From assembly GCA_032717465.1 (NCBI GenBank), contig CM064713.1:9912004-9976003 (forward strand): 64,000 nucleotides of DNA, written 5' to 3'. Shown here in pieces: positions 32,148 through 45,941 of this stretch. Position 1 is the first letter of the stretch, and each line of letters opens with the position of its first letter. The notes below the pieces were generated by a model. That model ran no database searches, was not told the DNA's origin, and was given only the letters and a program-made list of their open reading frames with translations. A program made the translations under genes and the position numbers. The stretch is from Coenobita brevimanus (taxonomy: Eukaryota > Arthropoda > Malacostraca > Decapoda > Coenobitidae).

Positions 32148-33659
32148 GAAACTCTTACATGTCTTCAGTGATATGTACTGGACGCCTAACCCATCCACCA
32201 TTGCCAAGAACATCATACAATCCCGCCGCGCCTGTGCTTTGGGGAAGGACATCACTCGCACACCCGGCCCTTCAGGAAAGCTAACAGCACAGAAACCTTG
32301 GCAATTGGTTTCCCTAAATGTCATCGGCCCCCTCACACTCAAAACAGGGTACAACTACATTATCACATTCGTGGATGTGTATTCAAAGTTCATCATCGCA
32401 TGCCCCGCCAAAGATCACAGCACGGTATCTGTCGCCGACGCCCCAACTCACCACATCTTCCCGTTTTTTAGCATTCCCCAAGCACTGCACTCGTATAACG
32501 CCCCAGAATTCACTGGCAAAATCTGGGAAGAACTGGCGAATATATTCGGGTATCATATCTCCCACTCATCCCTCTACTGGCCCCAAGGTATCAGCATCTG
32601 CGAGAGGAGCCATCGCTCCCTCATGAATCAGGTCCGCACATGCATCATGCAAACAGGAAACGATGATTCGCCTGCCCATGTCAAGATTGTCCAATGGGGC
32701 CTCAATACATGCCCACGAGAGGATGGGATAACACCCGATGAGCGAGTTTTCGGGAAACCCCGCTCCTCCTACCCCTCCGCCACCACCTCCACCCACCCAC
32801 CTCGCCCTCCACCACTGACCCTCTCCACCACCTTAAACGCCGCCTTCCCCACCCACAAACCCAGCAGGACCTGACACCCGACACCAACCACTCCAACCCA
32901 TACAAACCTGGCCAGTTCATCGTTGTAGCACACCTTCCCGTCCCCAGCAAGACCTCCCCCCGGTTCAATGGGCCCTTCAGAATAATCCGAGTCCCTAACC
33001 CCTACCAAGTAATCATTGACCAAAAAGGACAGCAACGCACGTATCAAAATCGCCACGTGCGACCCTTCCACCCACCCAACAATCACCATCCCCACACCTT
33101 TGCGCCCCGCACCTCTTCCCACACACCTGTCCACACAGAGCCTTCCGACAATTACCCCCCAGACTCCTACTCTTACACCTTCTCATCCCCACCCTCCACC
33201 TCACAGACGACCACGCCGCCTCCCAACACACCAGATCCACCAACTCCACCGCCTACACCACTGCCACCGCCCAACGCCACCACCTCCTCACCACCAACCA
33301 CTCACCTCTCTACCACCTGTCTACCCACCAACTCCCACATCACACCACACCACACTCCAGCCCAAAACGCACAGACACCACCCGCCAAACCTCATCCCCA
33401 ATCCCCCATGACCATTCTCATTATACGCGCAACACCGCATCCCCACTCGCCTCCCACCTTCACGGCAGCACACCCTCACCACCACCACGTGCACAACCAC
33501 CCTCACCACCCACACCCACACTCACTACCACCACCACCACCAGGTCAGGACGCCTTTCACGCCCACCCTCCACATACACTCCAACACCACCTCCCATCGC
33601 ACACCCACCCCGCCACCCACCACCACAAAACCCCCCTACCCCAAATACTTGCCCCATAA
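32104..33659 (+). pseudogene. pol: integrase, unit 2
   Basis: A private one-base deletion near 32,755 (TTTTCGGGAAA) shifts the frame after residue 215. The tail continues in another frame to 33,659. The zinc-finger Cys is Arg (SRRAC) and the core has SYNAPEF. Confidence 0.85.
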
Positions 33660-35498
33660 ACCTCCCTCTCCACCAAGCACGATGGAATCCTCTCAAATCC
33701 CAATTCCCCAAAGTACAACGCTCCTCCCACCGACCCATCCCCCATAAAAGCACCAATCTCCCGTCACTCTCCAGCATTCAGCTTCTATCTCCTCACCAGG
33801 CACCATTCCCCGAGATGAACATTTCCAGAGTGCACTGGCTACCCCACGACCGCCCATATGTCAGGATTCAGGAGACTCACCACCTTCTCCGCCTCCTACG
33901 CCGGACCGTCCACCCATCCTTCCTCCGGCTCACTCTCAACCCTCATCGGGAGCCAAACCCCATCACCTACCACTGGACCACCCTCCTACAGCACCTCACC
34001 CCGGCCCACCAGACATCCACCACCACGACATACCACCTCCAGTCACGGGGTCGTGACTTTTCTACCACGGAGAGTGGTAAGATACCCACCTCCAGACCCA
34101 TCACCCAGCCACCCCCCACCCCACCACCGGGCCGCTACCACACCACCACCCCAGGAGGACACATCAGTCGGGCTAGTGACCCAAGTCAAGAGGGTCACCG
34201 GGACACTACTGTCCTGAGTCACTTTTCTCCGCAACTACCCCAATACCAGGTGACCGGAACAAGGCAACGACCTTGCGAGCAGAACAGCTATCGCTAGAAT
34301 TGGGGTGGGACTAAACAAGATTCAGTCCCAGGTAACACCGTGTCGACGGCCATTGTTACCACTTCAAGGGCAGAAGGACCAAGGCTACGGCCAGAAGTGT
34401 GCACCAGGGTAAGGAGACCCTCAGCTACGGCCTTAGTGTACACCGGAGAGACCGTTGCCTCTGTCCACCCCTCTCCTGCTTTTCCCTACTACGGGAGCAA
34501 CACCGCACCGACGGCCACTGTACGTGGCGGGGAAGGAGCGGCCACTGTACGCCCTTCAGTTGCTCCTCGTACGACGGGTAGGCTTCAGGCCACAGCTGCA
34601 GTACGTACCAGAGTAAGGCTACCTGAGGCTCCGGCTTCTGTACGTACCGTAGAGGACACGGACTCCGTGTATCCTTCTCCTGCCTTTTCCCCCTGAGGGA
34701 GCCATTCGTCACCATCCGGGAGTGTTGCCCCGGAGGTGTCGCCAGAGTGGTGGCAAAGCCCGATACCGGACCTAGGTCCTACGCCTGGGAAATCTCTGTT
34801 CCTGCCAGACACCAGACGCAGACGGTGCCGCAGCCCAACCCTGTCGGCGCCTCTCCCTATAGGTGACCGCAGTCCCAGGACCCCCAGGCCCGACCAGCAG
34901 ACTCAAGACGAGGCCAGCCCAGGCTCCATCAATCTGCGGAGCCGCAGACGACAGGCCCGCCTCCTCCAGCTGTTTGGCCCCAGTCCTGAGGGCAACCTCT
35001 CAGGTCGAGGACCCCAGACAGGAGGGCCTCCCTGCACCCCACCAACGAGGCTCCAGTACTAAGACCTCCTCTCACGTCGAGGCCCCCAGACAGGAGGGCC
35101 TCCCTGCACCTCACCGACGACCAGGACCTGGGCAGTGACTCCCCTGCGGGCAGTGTATTGCCCCGTGCAGCCAGGGTCCCCCTAGGGCTCTCTCCTCACG
35201 CCCGTACTACAGAGTGAACTCTACCCAGAAAACACGGGTAAATAGTGACGTCCCTTGTACCGAGAACAAACCAGAGGAAATAACAGTGACCGAGTGAAGA
35301 CCAGTGTAAAGCCAGTGACAGTGACTATTAGTCTATAAGAACCCGATACCCAGCAGAAGAGAAAATAACTTAAACCATCAGTAAGAGAACTGATAGTAAT
35401 TGTGTCAGTCCCCAAATAAAAGAACTTTCAGTAACTGTGAACGGAGACTAGGGTGCGCGTGCTAATCAAAACTTTGTGTAAGTGCCGCCGCGACTAAG
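33660..35498 (+). other. GC-rich 3' region, unit 2
   Basis: As in unit 1. The long ORF of units 3 and 4 is broken by TAG (SYR, 34,295-34,297) and TGA (34,694-34,696). Confidence 0.5.
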
Positions 35499-35656
35499 TG
35501 ACTACATCAAGTGTCGCGATCCGCACCCTGTCTTATTTATAGTAGCATTCCCCCCACGGACTCTTAATCTTGTTTATTCCCCTTCCTTCCAACTAAATAT
35601 ATATTCTGCCTACAGAAGAAATACGGGTATCGATACACATAGTTCATGACATTAGT

Positions 35657-35994
35657 GTACTATTGCGCCCAGGAGTTCTTAGCCACCCTCGTCCACCCAA
35701 CATGTGTATGTGGCAGCGTCGTATTCACAAGCACAGAAGTTGCCTTCGATGCATTTCTGTCGAAAAATATCCCTTCAGCTTTGGGCTTGTACTAATGGAT
35801 GAAGCAATAGTACTATTTACTTTGAAGGTTTGACTCTGATAACACGAATATATCATACTGATTATTTAATAACTTGTCTCTCGTATAGAGCCAAGCAAGT
35901 GACAAATATGTATATTTGGTTCCACTCCACAACGTCCTGTAGGTTTGAACCAGCGAACACAGAGTGAACAAGTTTGAAACATTCATTTGTTAAC

Positions 35995-36048
<54 letters not shown>

Positions 36049-37898
36049 CGGGTGCCTGAGAATTTTAGAGGAATGAGGTGGAGAAATGAGGTGCTCAACA
36101 CAGTTAAACAGGGATTTTTCCTTTCGTTTCAGTTGGCTTTCTATGCCTGAATGACTAAATGAAGGTAAATTATGAAATATAATAACTGGATGACGAATTG
36201 GTAATAGGGTCTGGCTAATGGTTGTTTGGTCCAAGGTGTGCAGTGGTGAGCCTAATTCCAGGCAACGGTCGCTCTTAAAAGTTGGATATTTTAGGTCCCA
36301 CTTATTTTAAATATTTTCATGTATGTTTACAGTACGTGTATGCCCCTATGGACCTATTTTCATCCCGTGAATATTTTTTTCAATGGACATTTTCACCACT
36401 CGGAGCACAATGGATCTATTTTCCTTAATGACTTTTTTTTTTTCAGTCTCCTTCGTTTCTACGTAACCTATTTTCCCACGAACTAACTTTCCCCATTGAT
36501 GTATTTTCTCCCCACGGACCAATTTTTCCGTCGACCTTGAATCTCTCCATGGATACAGGTTTCCTACATGGTCGGATACCCATGGATGTATTTTTCATAA
36601 AAACCTATTTTCCCCATAAATCTGTTATCCGACGTGGTTATATCACCCACTGATGCGTGCAGTTGAAACAGAGACCTCTTAACCAAGATACGTATTGCAC
36701 GATCGACCTGTTGTAACCCACTGGATATATATATACCTACTTCAGCATAATTCCAGAATAATATCCCCTGTGTACCGATTTTCCGCACACTAAACTCTTC
36801 CCAACTCGGACATTAACTCATATCACCTAGTCCCAGTGGCCTGTTTTTCCACAATCCGTCCATCCACCTACACACCCACCCATCAACGCACATACCCACA
36901 CCCTTACTCAATACAGAATGTCTCAAAAGTAGGACGACACAAACCCGTCTCTAGCCTTGTCCTACAGGTACCCCCACCACCCACACCACTTAAACAATGC
37001 ACGAACCCTACTCCACCCCATTTAACCAGCTCAACAACCCTTTCTCTCCCTCTCGCCCACCCACTCCACCTAATCCGCCTGTGAAACAACCAGCCTACAC
37101 TAACCAATCCACCCACCCAGTCACCAACCGACCAACCCTCATACCATGCTCCATAAGTCAGATACTTGCAACTCAACACAGACACACACACACACACACA
37201 TACACACACACACATACAGAGACGGGGTGGATTTCCTTATACGAAAGATGAGTCTCACCGCTTAACTCAGTTTGTCGGTAGAAAATAGTACTGGGTATTT
37301 ACAGGGAGTTTGCCAGGCAGTAGATAAGGGGCTTCATTCCGGCTATATACACATGATTTTATGCGATACTAGTAAATAAGGTGCTCGAGCGAAACAAAGA
37401 AATTTTCCTTTGGCTGATGATGGAGTTCAATCCCAGGATAACGTCTCGTCGGGCATAATGAAAGATGGGTTTTATTCTGGGTAACGCCATTTGACTTTGT
37501 CATAATTTGGCAGGCCGCGAAACTTCTGTTTAATGCCTTATGTTCGATTTTATTTTTCTCTCTGGTGGTTGGCACCTGGAGATTTTTGGCAAACTCATGA
37601 GTATTTTTCTAATCAACTGGATATCTCTCTCTGGACAGAGAGGCAAATTAATTTCTTAAGCACAGTTTTTGTTAAATCAAGAGCATTTATCTCCTAATTC
37701 ATTAATCCAACGAGAGCAATCCTAAAAATAAAAAAATTATCACAAAGCAAGGCAAGTTCTAGTGACATGGAAGAAATATTCACACTGTGGCCTGTGTTCA
37801 GTGGATTACAGGAATCCAGGATTTCTCATCCCTTGCATTTTCCTGTGCCGGTCTGCCTCCACCTCATTATTCCAAAATTCACAGGCGCCCACCATATA

Positions 37899-37995
<97 letters not shown>

Positions 37996-38330
37996 GTTAT
38001 CAAATGAATGTTTCGAACTTGCTCACTCTGTGTTCGCTGGTTCAAACCTACAGGAAGTCGTGGAGTGGAACCAAATATACATATTTGTCACTTGCTTGGC
38101 TCTATACGAGAAAAGTTATTAAATAATCAGTATGATATATTCGTGTTATCAGAGTCAAACCTTCAAAGTAAATAGTACTATTGCTTTATCCATTAGTACA
38201 AGCCCAAAGCTTAAAGGATATTTTTCGACAGAAATGCATCGAAGGCAACTTCAGTGCTCCTAATGCGACGCTGCCACATACACGGGTTGGCAGGACGAGG
38301 GTGGCTAAGAACTCCTGACCTCAATAGTAC
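35657..38330. repeat. 2.7-kb inverted-repeat segment, unit 3
   Basis: Arms 35,657-36,083 and 37,857-38,330. (GA)n is at 35,997-36,045 and (CT)n at 37,901-37,993. The (AC)n tract near 37,185-37,215 is short and interrupted by AT. Confidence 0.75.
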
Positions 38331-38513
38331 ATGTATTATACCGTGTGCTAAGTGTGACTGTGCATTGTGGTGTCAAAGGCTAAATCTGTGTCCCTGTCTC
38401 CTGTATATCAAATATCGCTCTGTGTTGTATTGTAACGGTGTAGAATTAAGGCAATAGATGTGTTAAGGTATACTGCCTGGTTTTTATGTCCTGTTCCTTT
38501 GTGGGTGCTAAAC

Positions 38514-38610
38514 TTCCGGTCCGGAAAGAGGACCCCGCTCAGTCGCTAGTGTTTTTAGGACGAGGAGTCGACCTAAAAACACTCAGCATAACACAGGTGG
38601 CAAGCGATGG
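38514..38610 (+). promoter_or_regulatory. U5-like hairpins and altered primer-binding site, unit 3
   Basis: Hairpins intact (large one 38,548-38,583). The binding-site-like sequence starts AGG instead of TGG and has CGATGG for CGGTGG (38,595-38,610), which would weaken tRNA priming. Confidence 0.55.
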
Positions 38611-38658
38611 TTCTGGATACGAATAAAGCACGGAGGAACGATAAAGGAAACTTGCACA

Positions 38659-39544
38659 ATGGCAGCCAAACCGCACATTCAGTTGCCAATATTCAACCCG
38701 GACCAATGTGACATTGATGTGCATTTAGATATGGTTAATCCCCTCATAGACATAGGGTTCGACTCGGACAAAGAAAAGATTACAGTCACAGTGGTACCTA
38801 ACCTGGGTAAAATAATCGCCACTGTCGCACCAAAAATCGTCCCAGAACTGACATGGGACCAATTCTCTCAAATTGTAAGACAGGCTTTCATGCCTTCCAT
38901 TGGCACAGTTGTCGCTCTCTCTCAACTCGACGCCCTCACCTACGACGGTAACCTAGACGACACTTTCGTCCAGGCTCGCGCCTCGTCAGCGCCGCTTATC
39001 CCGAGGCAGCCACAAATACTCAGGATATACACACATTCAACGCCCTGCTGAGGATTCTCCCTAGCACAGTCAGGGAGCATTTCTCCATCAATGATCCCTC
39101 AGGGAACATGGACCAGGACCTGCAACTCGTCCGACGTCTCCTCGCCTCCCGTCCCATGCCACAACCTCTTCACGCGGTGACAAGATTCCCCCAAACCAGA
39201 CCCCCCCACCAAAACCAAAGCCGCCGCCTCACCAGTCACCCACGGAGCCGCCTCCTACTGTGCCCAGGGCTTACCCGCAAAAGAAACGCCCCAACCCCAG
39301 GGATCAAGGCAACCTCATTATCATTAATCCTTGGGAGTTCACGGCCTGCAGTCACACCTGCCCCCTGCACGACATAAGAGAGCAGCTCAAGGCAAGCAGG
39401 CGCAGGAACTTTCACCAAGGGCGTAAGAAGGTATCCTTCTTGGACGACGACGCCCCGGAAGACGATGCGCTGCCACTAGCCTACCCAGGACCGGACGACG
39501 AGGAACACGACGACCACGCCCAACCTCAGCAGATGGATTTTTAG
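38659..39544 (+). pseudogene. gag: Gag-like protein, unit 3 (frameshifted)
   Basis: A GTG insertion (Val-Val) near 38,795 keeps the frame. A one-base deletion near 38,979 (GCTCGCGCC) shifts it, and a second in the C/A-rich stretch near 39,190 shifts it again. The last 94 codons (39,260-39,544) are open and end in the acidic tail. Confidence 0.75.
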
Positions 39545-39578
39545 GCCCGCCCCCGCACCTCCCCACGGTGGCGGGGGC
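39537..39578 (+). promoter_or_regulatory. gag-pro -1 frameshift signal, unit 3
   Basis: Identical to the other units although gag upstream is broken. Confidence 0.6.
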
Positions 39579-39996
39579 CACCTCACACAACTACAGACCC
39601 CCAGTCTATGACAAGATTTTACTGAACGGAGTCAAGATGAGACTACTGGTAGACACGGGACCAGCCAGGTCATGCCTCTACTCCCACTTCTACTCCCGCC
39701 ACACCTCTGCTTTCGGCCCTCTTCTTCCCACCTCAGCCAACCTCGTAGACGCGGGGGATGGCCCCCTACCCATCCGTGGGGAAACCCGGGCCCTTCAAAC
39801 CAGCACTCACCAACGAGTGTCCAACAACCATCCCTTCACCATATTTGATTCCACATGCAATCAATATGATGGATACCTCGGGCTGGACCTCCTCCAAAAA
39901 CTCCACGCGACCATCGATTGTCTTCAGCGTCGCCTCCACTTCAGTCCAGCCCACCCCAACCAAGCATCAATCAACAAAGGAAAAAAAAAAACTTGA
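39568..39996 (+). CDS. pro: retroviral-type aspartic protease, unit 3
   Basis: 142 open codons with VDTGPARS. Private changes before the active site (KILLNGVKMR for KIWLNGVKAR) include loss of a Trp. Confidence 0.65.
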   Translation: MAGATSHNYRPPVYDKILLNGVKMRLLVDTGPARSCLYSHFYSRHTSAFGPLLPTSANLVDAGDGPLPIRGETRALQTSTHQRVSNNHPFTIFDSTCNQYDGYLGLDLLQKLHATIDCLQRRLHFSPAHPNQASINKGKKKT

Positions 39997-40220
39997 ATAA
40001 AGAAAAACACCACCACCTCCCCCACACCACCCTCACACACACACTCCCCGGACACTCACCTGCCCCAACCCACCTGTACATGTAACCCCACCCCATCCTC
40101 ACTCAATGCCTCATTTCATCCCCCTCCATCCCCAACCCCCACTCCACTTCTACTGGCCCCCTCTCCATCTTTTCCTGCCACTATCATTTCTACAATCACC
40201 ATTCCACCCCACCACGAAGC

Positions 40221-42045
40221 TTGGGTGAAATTGAACAGACCCTCAGCTACCTCCGTTTTTTTTCACCATCCTTACCCACCGGACCCCTCTCGTCCTGTTT
40301 AGTGTCCCCCACCTTCCTTCCCCCCTATGCCCAAAAGATCCATATCGCAAACCTCGCCACAACACCACTAACTCTACCGCGAGGACTCATCATTGGCGAC
40401 ACGGAAGAAGCCGGACTATGCCAAGCACCACCCCCTAATCACCCCACTCTCCCCGACCTACCATCACATCTATCCCCTCCCCAAACCAACAGCCTCCGAC
40501 AACTACTCCTGGACTTTCAGGACCTATTCTCCGGCCCAACAGACCTTGGCCACACTCCTTATCTCAGCCACGAGATACATACTACCGGACCTCCCATTCC
40601 CCAACCATCACGCCGGAAAAATCCTAAACAAAGGGCAAAAGAAGACGGGCAGGTCCAGGATATGCTTGATGCCGGTGTCATCTCCAACTCCACTAGCCCG
40701 TGGTCCTCACCTGTTGTACTCGTGCGTATACAAGACGGAACCATGCACTTGTGCGTCGACTACCGCAAGGTGAACGACATTACCATCAAAGACGCTATGC
40801 CCCTACCCAGGATTGACGACTCTCTTGACTCCCTGCACGGATCGACATGGTTCTCTACCCTAGACCTGCAATCAGGCTATTGGCAGGTCCCCGTCCACCC
40901 AGACGATAAACACAGGACCGCCTTCTGAACATCGAACGGGAATCATCACGAATTTAATGTCCTTCCCTTCGGACTCTGCAACGCACCCGCCACATTTTCC
41001 CGCCTCATGGAATCTGTTCTAAGCGGGCTGACCTGGGAGACCTGTTTGGCTTACCTGGATGATGTCATCGTCTTCAGTCACACCTAGGCCGACCACCTCC
41101 ACCGCCTCAAACAGGTGTTCCAGCGCATACGCCAGGCTGGGCTCAAGCTCAAGCCCACAAAGTGTGTCCTGGCCGAGCGATCAGTCTCCTTCCTTGCACA
41201 CCTGATCAATGCCGAAGGCATCTCTCCTGACCCCGACAAGCTACGTGCGATCGCCGACATCCCCCTACCTCGCGATGTACACGAAACCAGAGCCTTCATA
41301 GGCCTAACTTCATAATAAAAGCGTTTTGTAAAAGGATTTGCAGACATCGCCAAACCTCTACACGACCTGACAAAAAATGGCGAACCATTCATATGGACAG
41401 AACCAAGAAAAACCGCATTTACCACCCTCAAGTCCAAGCTGACCTCTGCCCCCGTCGTCGCATTCCCAGATTACAACCTTCCCTTCCGTCTATATACCGA
41501 CGTCTCACTCATCGCCATAGGGGCTGTCCTTTGCCCAAGTGCAAGACAGCCGCGAGCATATCATCGCCTGTGCCAGCCGCACCCTAAATCCTGCGGAAAG
41601 AAATTACGCGGCCACCAAACGCGAGTGCCTCGGAATCATCTGGTCCCTCGATTACTTCTGTTCATACATCTCAGGCACCCACGTCATTGTCATTACTGAC
41701 CACCAGTCCCTACAGTGGTTACGCCAATCCAACACCACCAACGCACAACTCATATGATGGCGAGAAGCACTCGAGGAGTATGACTTTGAGATATCATACC
41801 GACCAGGCAAGCTCCACACGAATGCCAACGCCCTTTCCCGTCTACCCATCAATGCCATTTCCACGGAACCAGACCTTATCCAAATGTGGCACAATAAACA
41901 ACGCCCTACCTGGATCCTGCCGAGCACATTCGCCAAACTCCACCTTCACGGCGATCACCTGCTCGATACCAACGGCCACATCGTCCTAAGCCCACGACAC
42001 TATGCTGCACCTTCACGCCAACAATGGCATCCACCTGGGGACTAA
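40221..42045 (+). pseudogene. pol: reverse transcriptase and RNase H, unit 3
   Basis: A private TGA at 40,926-40,928 truncates RT before YLDD. TAG after FSHT (41,086-41,088) and TAA TAA at 41,313-41,318 follow, then the one-base T insertion near 41,530 and the shared TGA at 41,755-41,757. NANALSR is present. Confidence 0.85.
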
Positions 42046-43558
42046 GAAACTCTTACAAGCCTTCAGTGATATGTACTGGACGCCTAACCCATCCACCATT
42101 GCCAAGAACATCATACAATCCCGCCGCGCCTGTGCTTTGGGGAAGGACATCACTTGCACACCCGGCCCTTCAGGAAAGCTAACAGCACAGAAATCTTGGC
42201 AATTGCTTTCCCTAGATGTCATCGGCCCCCTCACACCCAAAACAGGGTACAAGTACATTATCACATTCGTGGATGTGTATTCAAAGTTCATCATCGCATG
42301 TCCCGCCAAAGATCACAGCACGGTATCTGTCGCCGACGCCCCAACTCACCACATCTTCCCGTATTTTAACATTCCCCAAGCACTGCACTCGTATAATGCC
42401 CCAGAATTCACTGGCAAAATCTGGGAAGAACTGGCGAATATATTCGGGTATCATATCTCCCACTCATCCCTCTACTGGCCCCAAGGTATCAGCATCTGCG
42501 AGAGGAGCCATCGCTCCCTCATGAATCAGGTCCGCACATGCATCATGCAAACAGGAAACGATGATTCGCCTGCCCATGTCAAGATTGTCCAATGGGGCCT
42601 CAATACATGCCCACGAGAGGACGGGATAACACCCGATGAGCGAGTTTTCGGGGAAACCCCGCTCCTCCTACCCCTCCGCCACCACCTACACCCTCCCACC
42701 CCGCCCTCCACCACTGACCCTCTCCACCACCTCAAACGCCGCCTTCCCCACCCACAAACCCAGCAGGACCTGACACCCGACACCAACCACTCCAACCCAT
42801 ACAAACCTGGCCAGTTCATCGTTGTAGCACACCTTCCCGCCCCCAGCAAGACCTCCCCCCGGTTCAATGGCCCCTTCAAAATAATCCGAGTCCCTAACCC
42901 CTACCAAGTAATCATTGACCAAAAAGGACAGCAACGCACGTATCAAAATCGCCACGTGCGACCCTTCCACCCACCCAACAATGACCACCCCCACACCTTT
43001 GCACCCCGCACCTCTTCCCGCACACCTGTCCACACAGAGCCTTCCGACAATTACCCCCCAGACTCCTACTCTTACACCTTCTCACCCCCACCCTCCACCT
43101 CACAGACGACCACGCCGCCTCCCAACACACCAGATGCACCATCTCCACTGCCTACACCACTGCCACCGCCCAACGCCACCACCTCCTCACCACCAACCAC
43201 TCACCTCTCTACCACCTGTCTACCCACCAACTCCCACACCACACCACACCACACTCCAGCCCAACACGCACAGACACCACCCGCCAAACCTCACCCCCAA
43301 TCCCCCATGACCATTCTCATTATACGCGCCACACCGCATCCCCACCCGCCTCCCTCCTTCACGGCCGCACACCCTCACCACCACCACGTGCACAACCACC
43401 CTCACCACCCACACCCACACTCACTACCACCACCACCACCAGGTCAGGACGCCTTTCACGCCCACCCTCCACATACACTCCAACACCACCTCCCATCGCA
43501 CACCCACCCCGCCACCCACCACCACAAAACCCCCCTACCCCAAATACTTGCCCCATAA
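42002..43558 (+). pseudogene. pol: integrase, unit 3
   Basis: 518 open codons, SRRAC and SYNAPEF, ending KTPLPQILAP as in units 2 and 4. Confidence 0.85.
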
Positions 43559-45397
43559 ACCTCCCTCTCCACCAAGCACGATGGAATCCTCCCAAATCCC
43601 AATTCCCCAAAGTACAACGCTCCTCCCACCGACCCATCCCCCATAAAAGCACCAATCTCCCGTCACTCTCCAGCATTCAGCTTCTATCTCCTCACCAGGC
43701 ACCATTCCCCGAGATGAACATTTCCAGAGTGCACTGGCTACCCCACGACCGCCCATATGTCAGGATTCAGGAGACTCACCACCTTCTCCGCCTCCTACGC
43801 CGGACCGTCCACCCATCCTTCCTCCGGCTCACTCTCAACCCTCATCGGGAGCCAAACACCATCACCTACCACTGGACCAGCCTCCTACAACACCTCACCC
43901 CGGCCCACCAGACATCCACCACCACGACATACCACCTCCAGTCACGGGGTCGTGACTTTTCTACCACGGAGGGTGGTAAGATACCCACCTCCAGACCCAT
44001 CACCCAGCCACCCCCCACCCCACCACCGGGCCGCTACCACACCACCACCCCAGGAGGACACAACGGTGGGGCTAGTGACCCAGGTCAAGAGGGTCACCGG
44101 GACACTACTGTCCTGAGTCCCTTTTCCCCGCAACTACCCCAACACCAGGTGACCGGAACAAGGCAACGACCTTGCGAGCAGGACAGCTATCGCCAGAATT
44201 GGGGTGGGACTAAACAAGATTCAGTCCCAGGTAACACCGTGTCGACGGCCATTGTTACCACTTCAAGGGCAGGAGGCCCAAGGCTACGGCCAGAAGTGTG
44301 CACCAGGGTAAGGAGACCCTCAGCTACGGCCTTAGTGTACACCGGAGAGACCGTTGCCTCTGTCCACCCCTCTCCTGCTTTTCCCTACTACGGGAGCAAC
44401 ACCGCACCGACGGCCACTGTACGTGGCGGGGAAGGAGCGGCCACTGTACGCCCTTCAGTTGCTCCTCGTACGACGGGTAGGCTTACGGCCACAGCCGCAG
44501 TACGTACCAGGGTAAGGCTACCCGAGGCTCCGGCTTCTGTACGTACCGTAGAGGACACGGACTCCGTGTATCCTTCTCCTGCCTTTTCCCCCTGTGGGAG
44601 CCCTTCGTCACCATCCGGGAGTGTTGCCCCGGAGGTGTCGCCAGAGTGGTGGCAAGGCCCGATACCGGACCTACGTCCTACGCCTGGGAAATCTCTGTTC
44701 CTGCCAGACACCAGACGCAGACGGTGCCGCAGCCCAACCCTGTCGGCGCCTCTCCCTATAGGTGACTGCAGTCCCAGGACCCCCAGGCCCGACCAGCAGA
44801 CTCCAGACGAGGCCAGCCCAGGCTCCATCAATCTGCGGAGCCGCAGACGACAGGCCCGCCTCCTCCAGCTGTTTGGCCCCAGTCCTGACAGCCACCTCTC
44901 AGGTCGAGGCCCCCAGACAGGAGGGCCTCCCTGCACCCCACCAACGAGGCTCCAGTACGAAGGCCTCCTCTCACGTCGAGGCCCCCAGACAGGAAGGCCT
45001 TCCTGCACCTCACCGACGACCAGGACCTGGGCAGTGACTCCCCTGCGGGCAGTGTATTGCCCCGTGCAGGCAGGATCCCCCTAGGGCTCTCTCCTCACGC
45101 CCGTACTACAGAGTGAACTCTACCCAGAAAACACGGGTAAATAGTGACGTCCCTTGTACCGAGAACAAACCAGAGGAAATAACAGTGACCGAGTGAAGAC
45201 CAGTGTAAAGCCAGTGACAGTGACTATTAGTTTATAAGAACCCGATACCCAGCAGAAGAGAAAATAACTTAAACCATCAGTAAGAGAACTGATAGTAATT
45301 GTGTCAGTCCCCAAATAAAAGAACTTTCAGTAACTGTGAACGGAGACTAGGGTGCGCGTGCTAATCAAAACTTTGTGTAAGTGCCGCCGCGACTAAG
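43559..45397 (+). other. GC-rich 3' region, unit 3
   Basis: Same layout as unit 1, with AATAAA near 45,315. Here it contains a 456-codon open frame, listed separately. Confidence 0.5.
43714..45084 (+). CDS. uncharacterised ORF, Pro/Thr/Arg-rich
   Basis: 456 codons from ATG. No signal peptide, membrane segment or known motif was recognised. Residues about 185-235 and 255-300 resemble each other (SVHPSPAF against SVYPSPAF), reflecting the DNA-level tandem duplication. Residues 375-440 hold a second short repeat (GRGPQTGGPPCT / RRGPQTGRPSCT). The frame is also open in unit 4 up to its LINE insertion, but units 1 and 2 have stops. A chance frame in GC-rich DNA is at least as likely as a gene. 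Confidence 0.25.
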   Translation: MNISRVHWLPHDRPYVRIQETHHLLRLLRRTVHPSFLRLTLNPHREPNTITYHWTSLLQHLTPAHQTSTTTTYHLQSRGRDFSTTEGGKIPTSRPITQPPPTPPPGRYHTTTPGGHNGGASDPGQEGHRDTTVLSPFSPQLPQHQVTGTRQRPCEQDSYRQNWGGTKQDSVPGNTVSTAIVTTSRAGGPRLRPEVCTRVRRPSATALVYTGETVASVHPSPAFPYYGSNTAPTATVRGGEGAATVRPSVAPRTTGRLTATAAVRTRVRLPEAPASVRTVEDTDSVYPSPAFSPCGSPSSPSGSVAPEVSPEWWQGPIPDLRPTPGKSLFLPDTRRRRCRSPTLSAPLPIGDCSPRTPRPDQQTPDEASPGSINLRSRRRQARLLQLFGPSPDSHLSGRGPQTGGPPCTPPTRLQYEGLLSRRGPQTGRPSCTSPTTRTWAVTPLRAVYCPVQAGSP

Positions 45398-45555
45398 TGA
45401 CTACATCAAGTGTCGCGATCCGCACCCTGTCTTATTTATAATAGCATTCCCCCCACGGACTCTTAATCTTGTTTATTCCCCTTCCTTCCAACTAAATATA
45501 TATTCTGCCTACAGAAGAAATACGAGTATCGATACACATAGTTCATGACATTAGT

Positions 45556-45893
45556 GTACTATTGCGCCCAGGAGTTCTTAGCCACCCTCGTCCACCCAAC
45601 ATGTGTATGTGGCAGCGTCGTATTCACAAGCACAGAAGTTGCCTTCGATGCATTTCTGTCGAAAAATATCACTTCAGCTTTGGGCTTGTACTAATGGATG
45701 AAGCAATAGTACTATTTACTTTGAAGGTTTGACTCTGATAACACGAATATATCATACTGATTATTTAATAACTTGTCTCTCGTATAGAGCCAAGCAAGTG
45801 ACAAATATGTATATTTGGTTCCACTCCACAACGTCCTGTAGGTTTGAACCAGCGAACACAGAGTGAACAAGTTTGAAACATTCATTTGTTAAC

Positions 45894-45941
<48 letters not shown>

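Larger units (their letters stand above)
25601..35498 (+). mobile_element. array unit 2 (gypsy-type)
   Basis: It has intact gag and protease frames and is the only unit with TGG instead of TAG after the YLDD block. It shares several pol variants with unit 4 and the (CT)n-flank TTAAC with units 1 and 5. Confidence 0.85.
35499..45397 (+). mobile_element. array unit 3 (gypsy-type)
   Basis: Sister to unit 4 in gag and in the inverted-repeat segment (shared GTG insertion, G deletion and TTATC beside the CT tract). It is closer to unit 1 in the RNase H-integrase junction. Confidence 0.85.
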
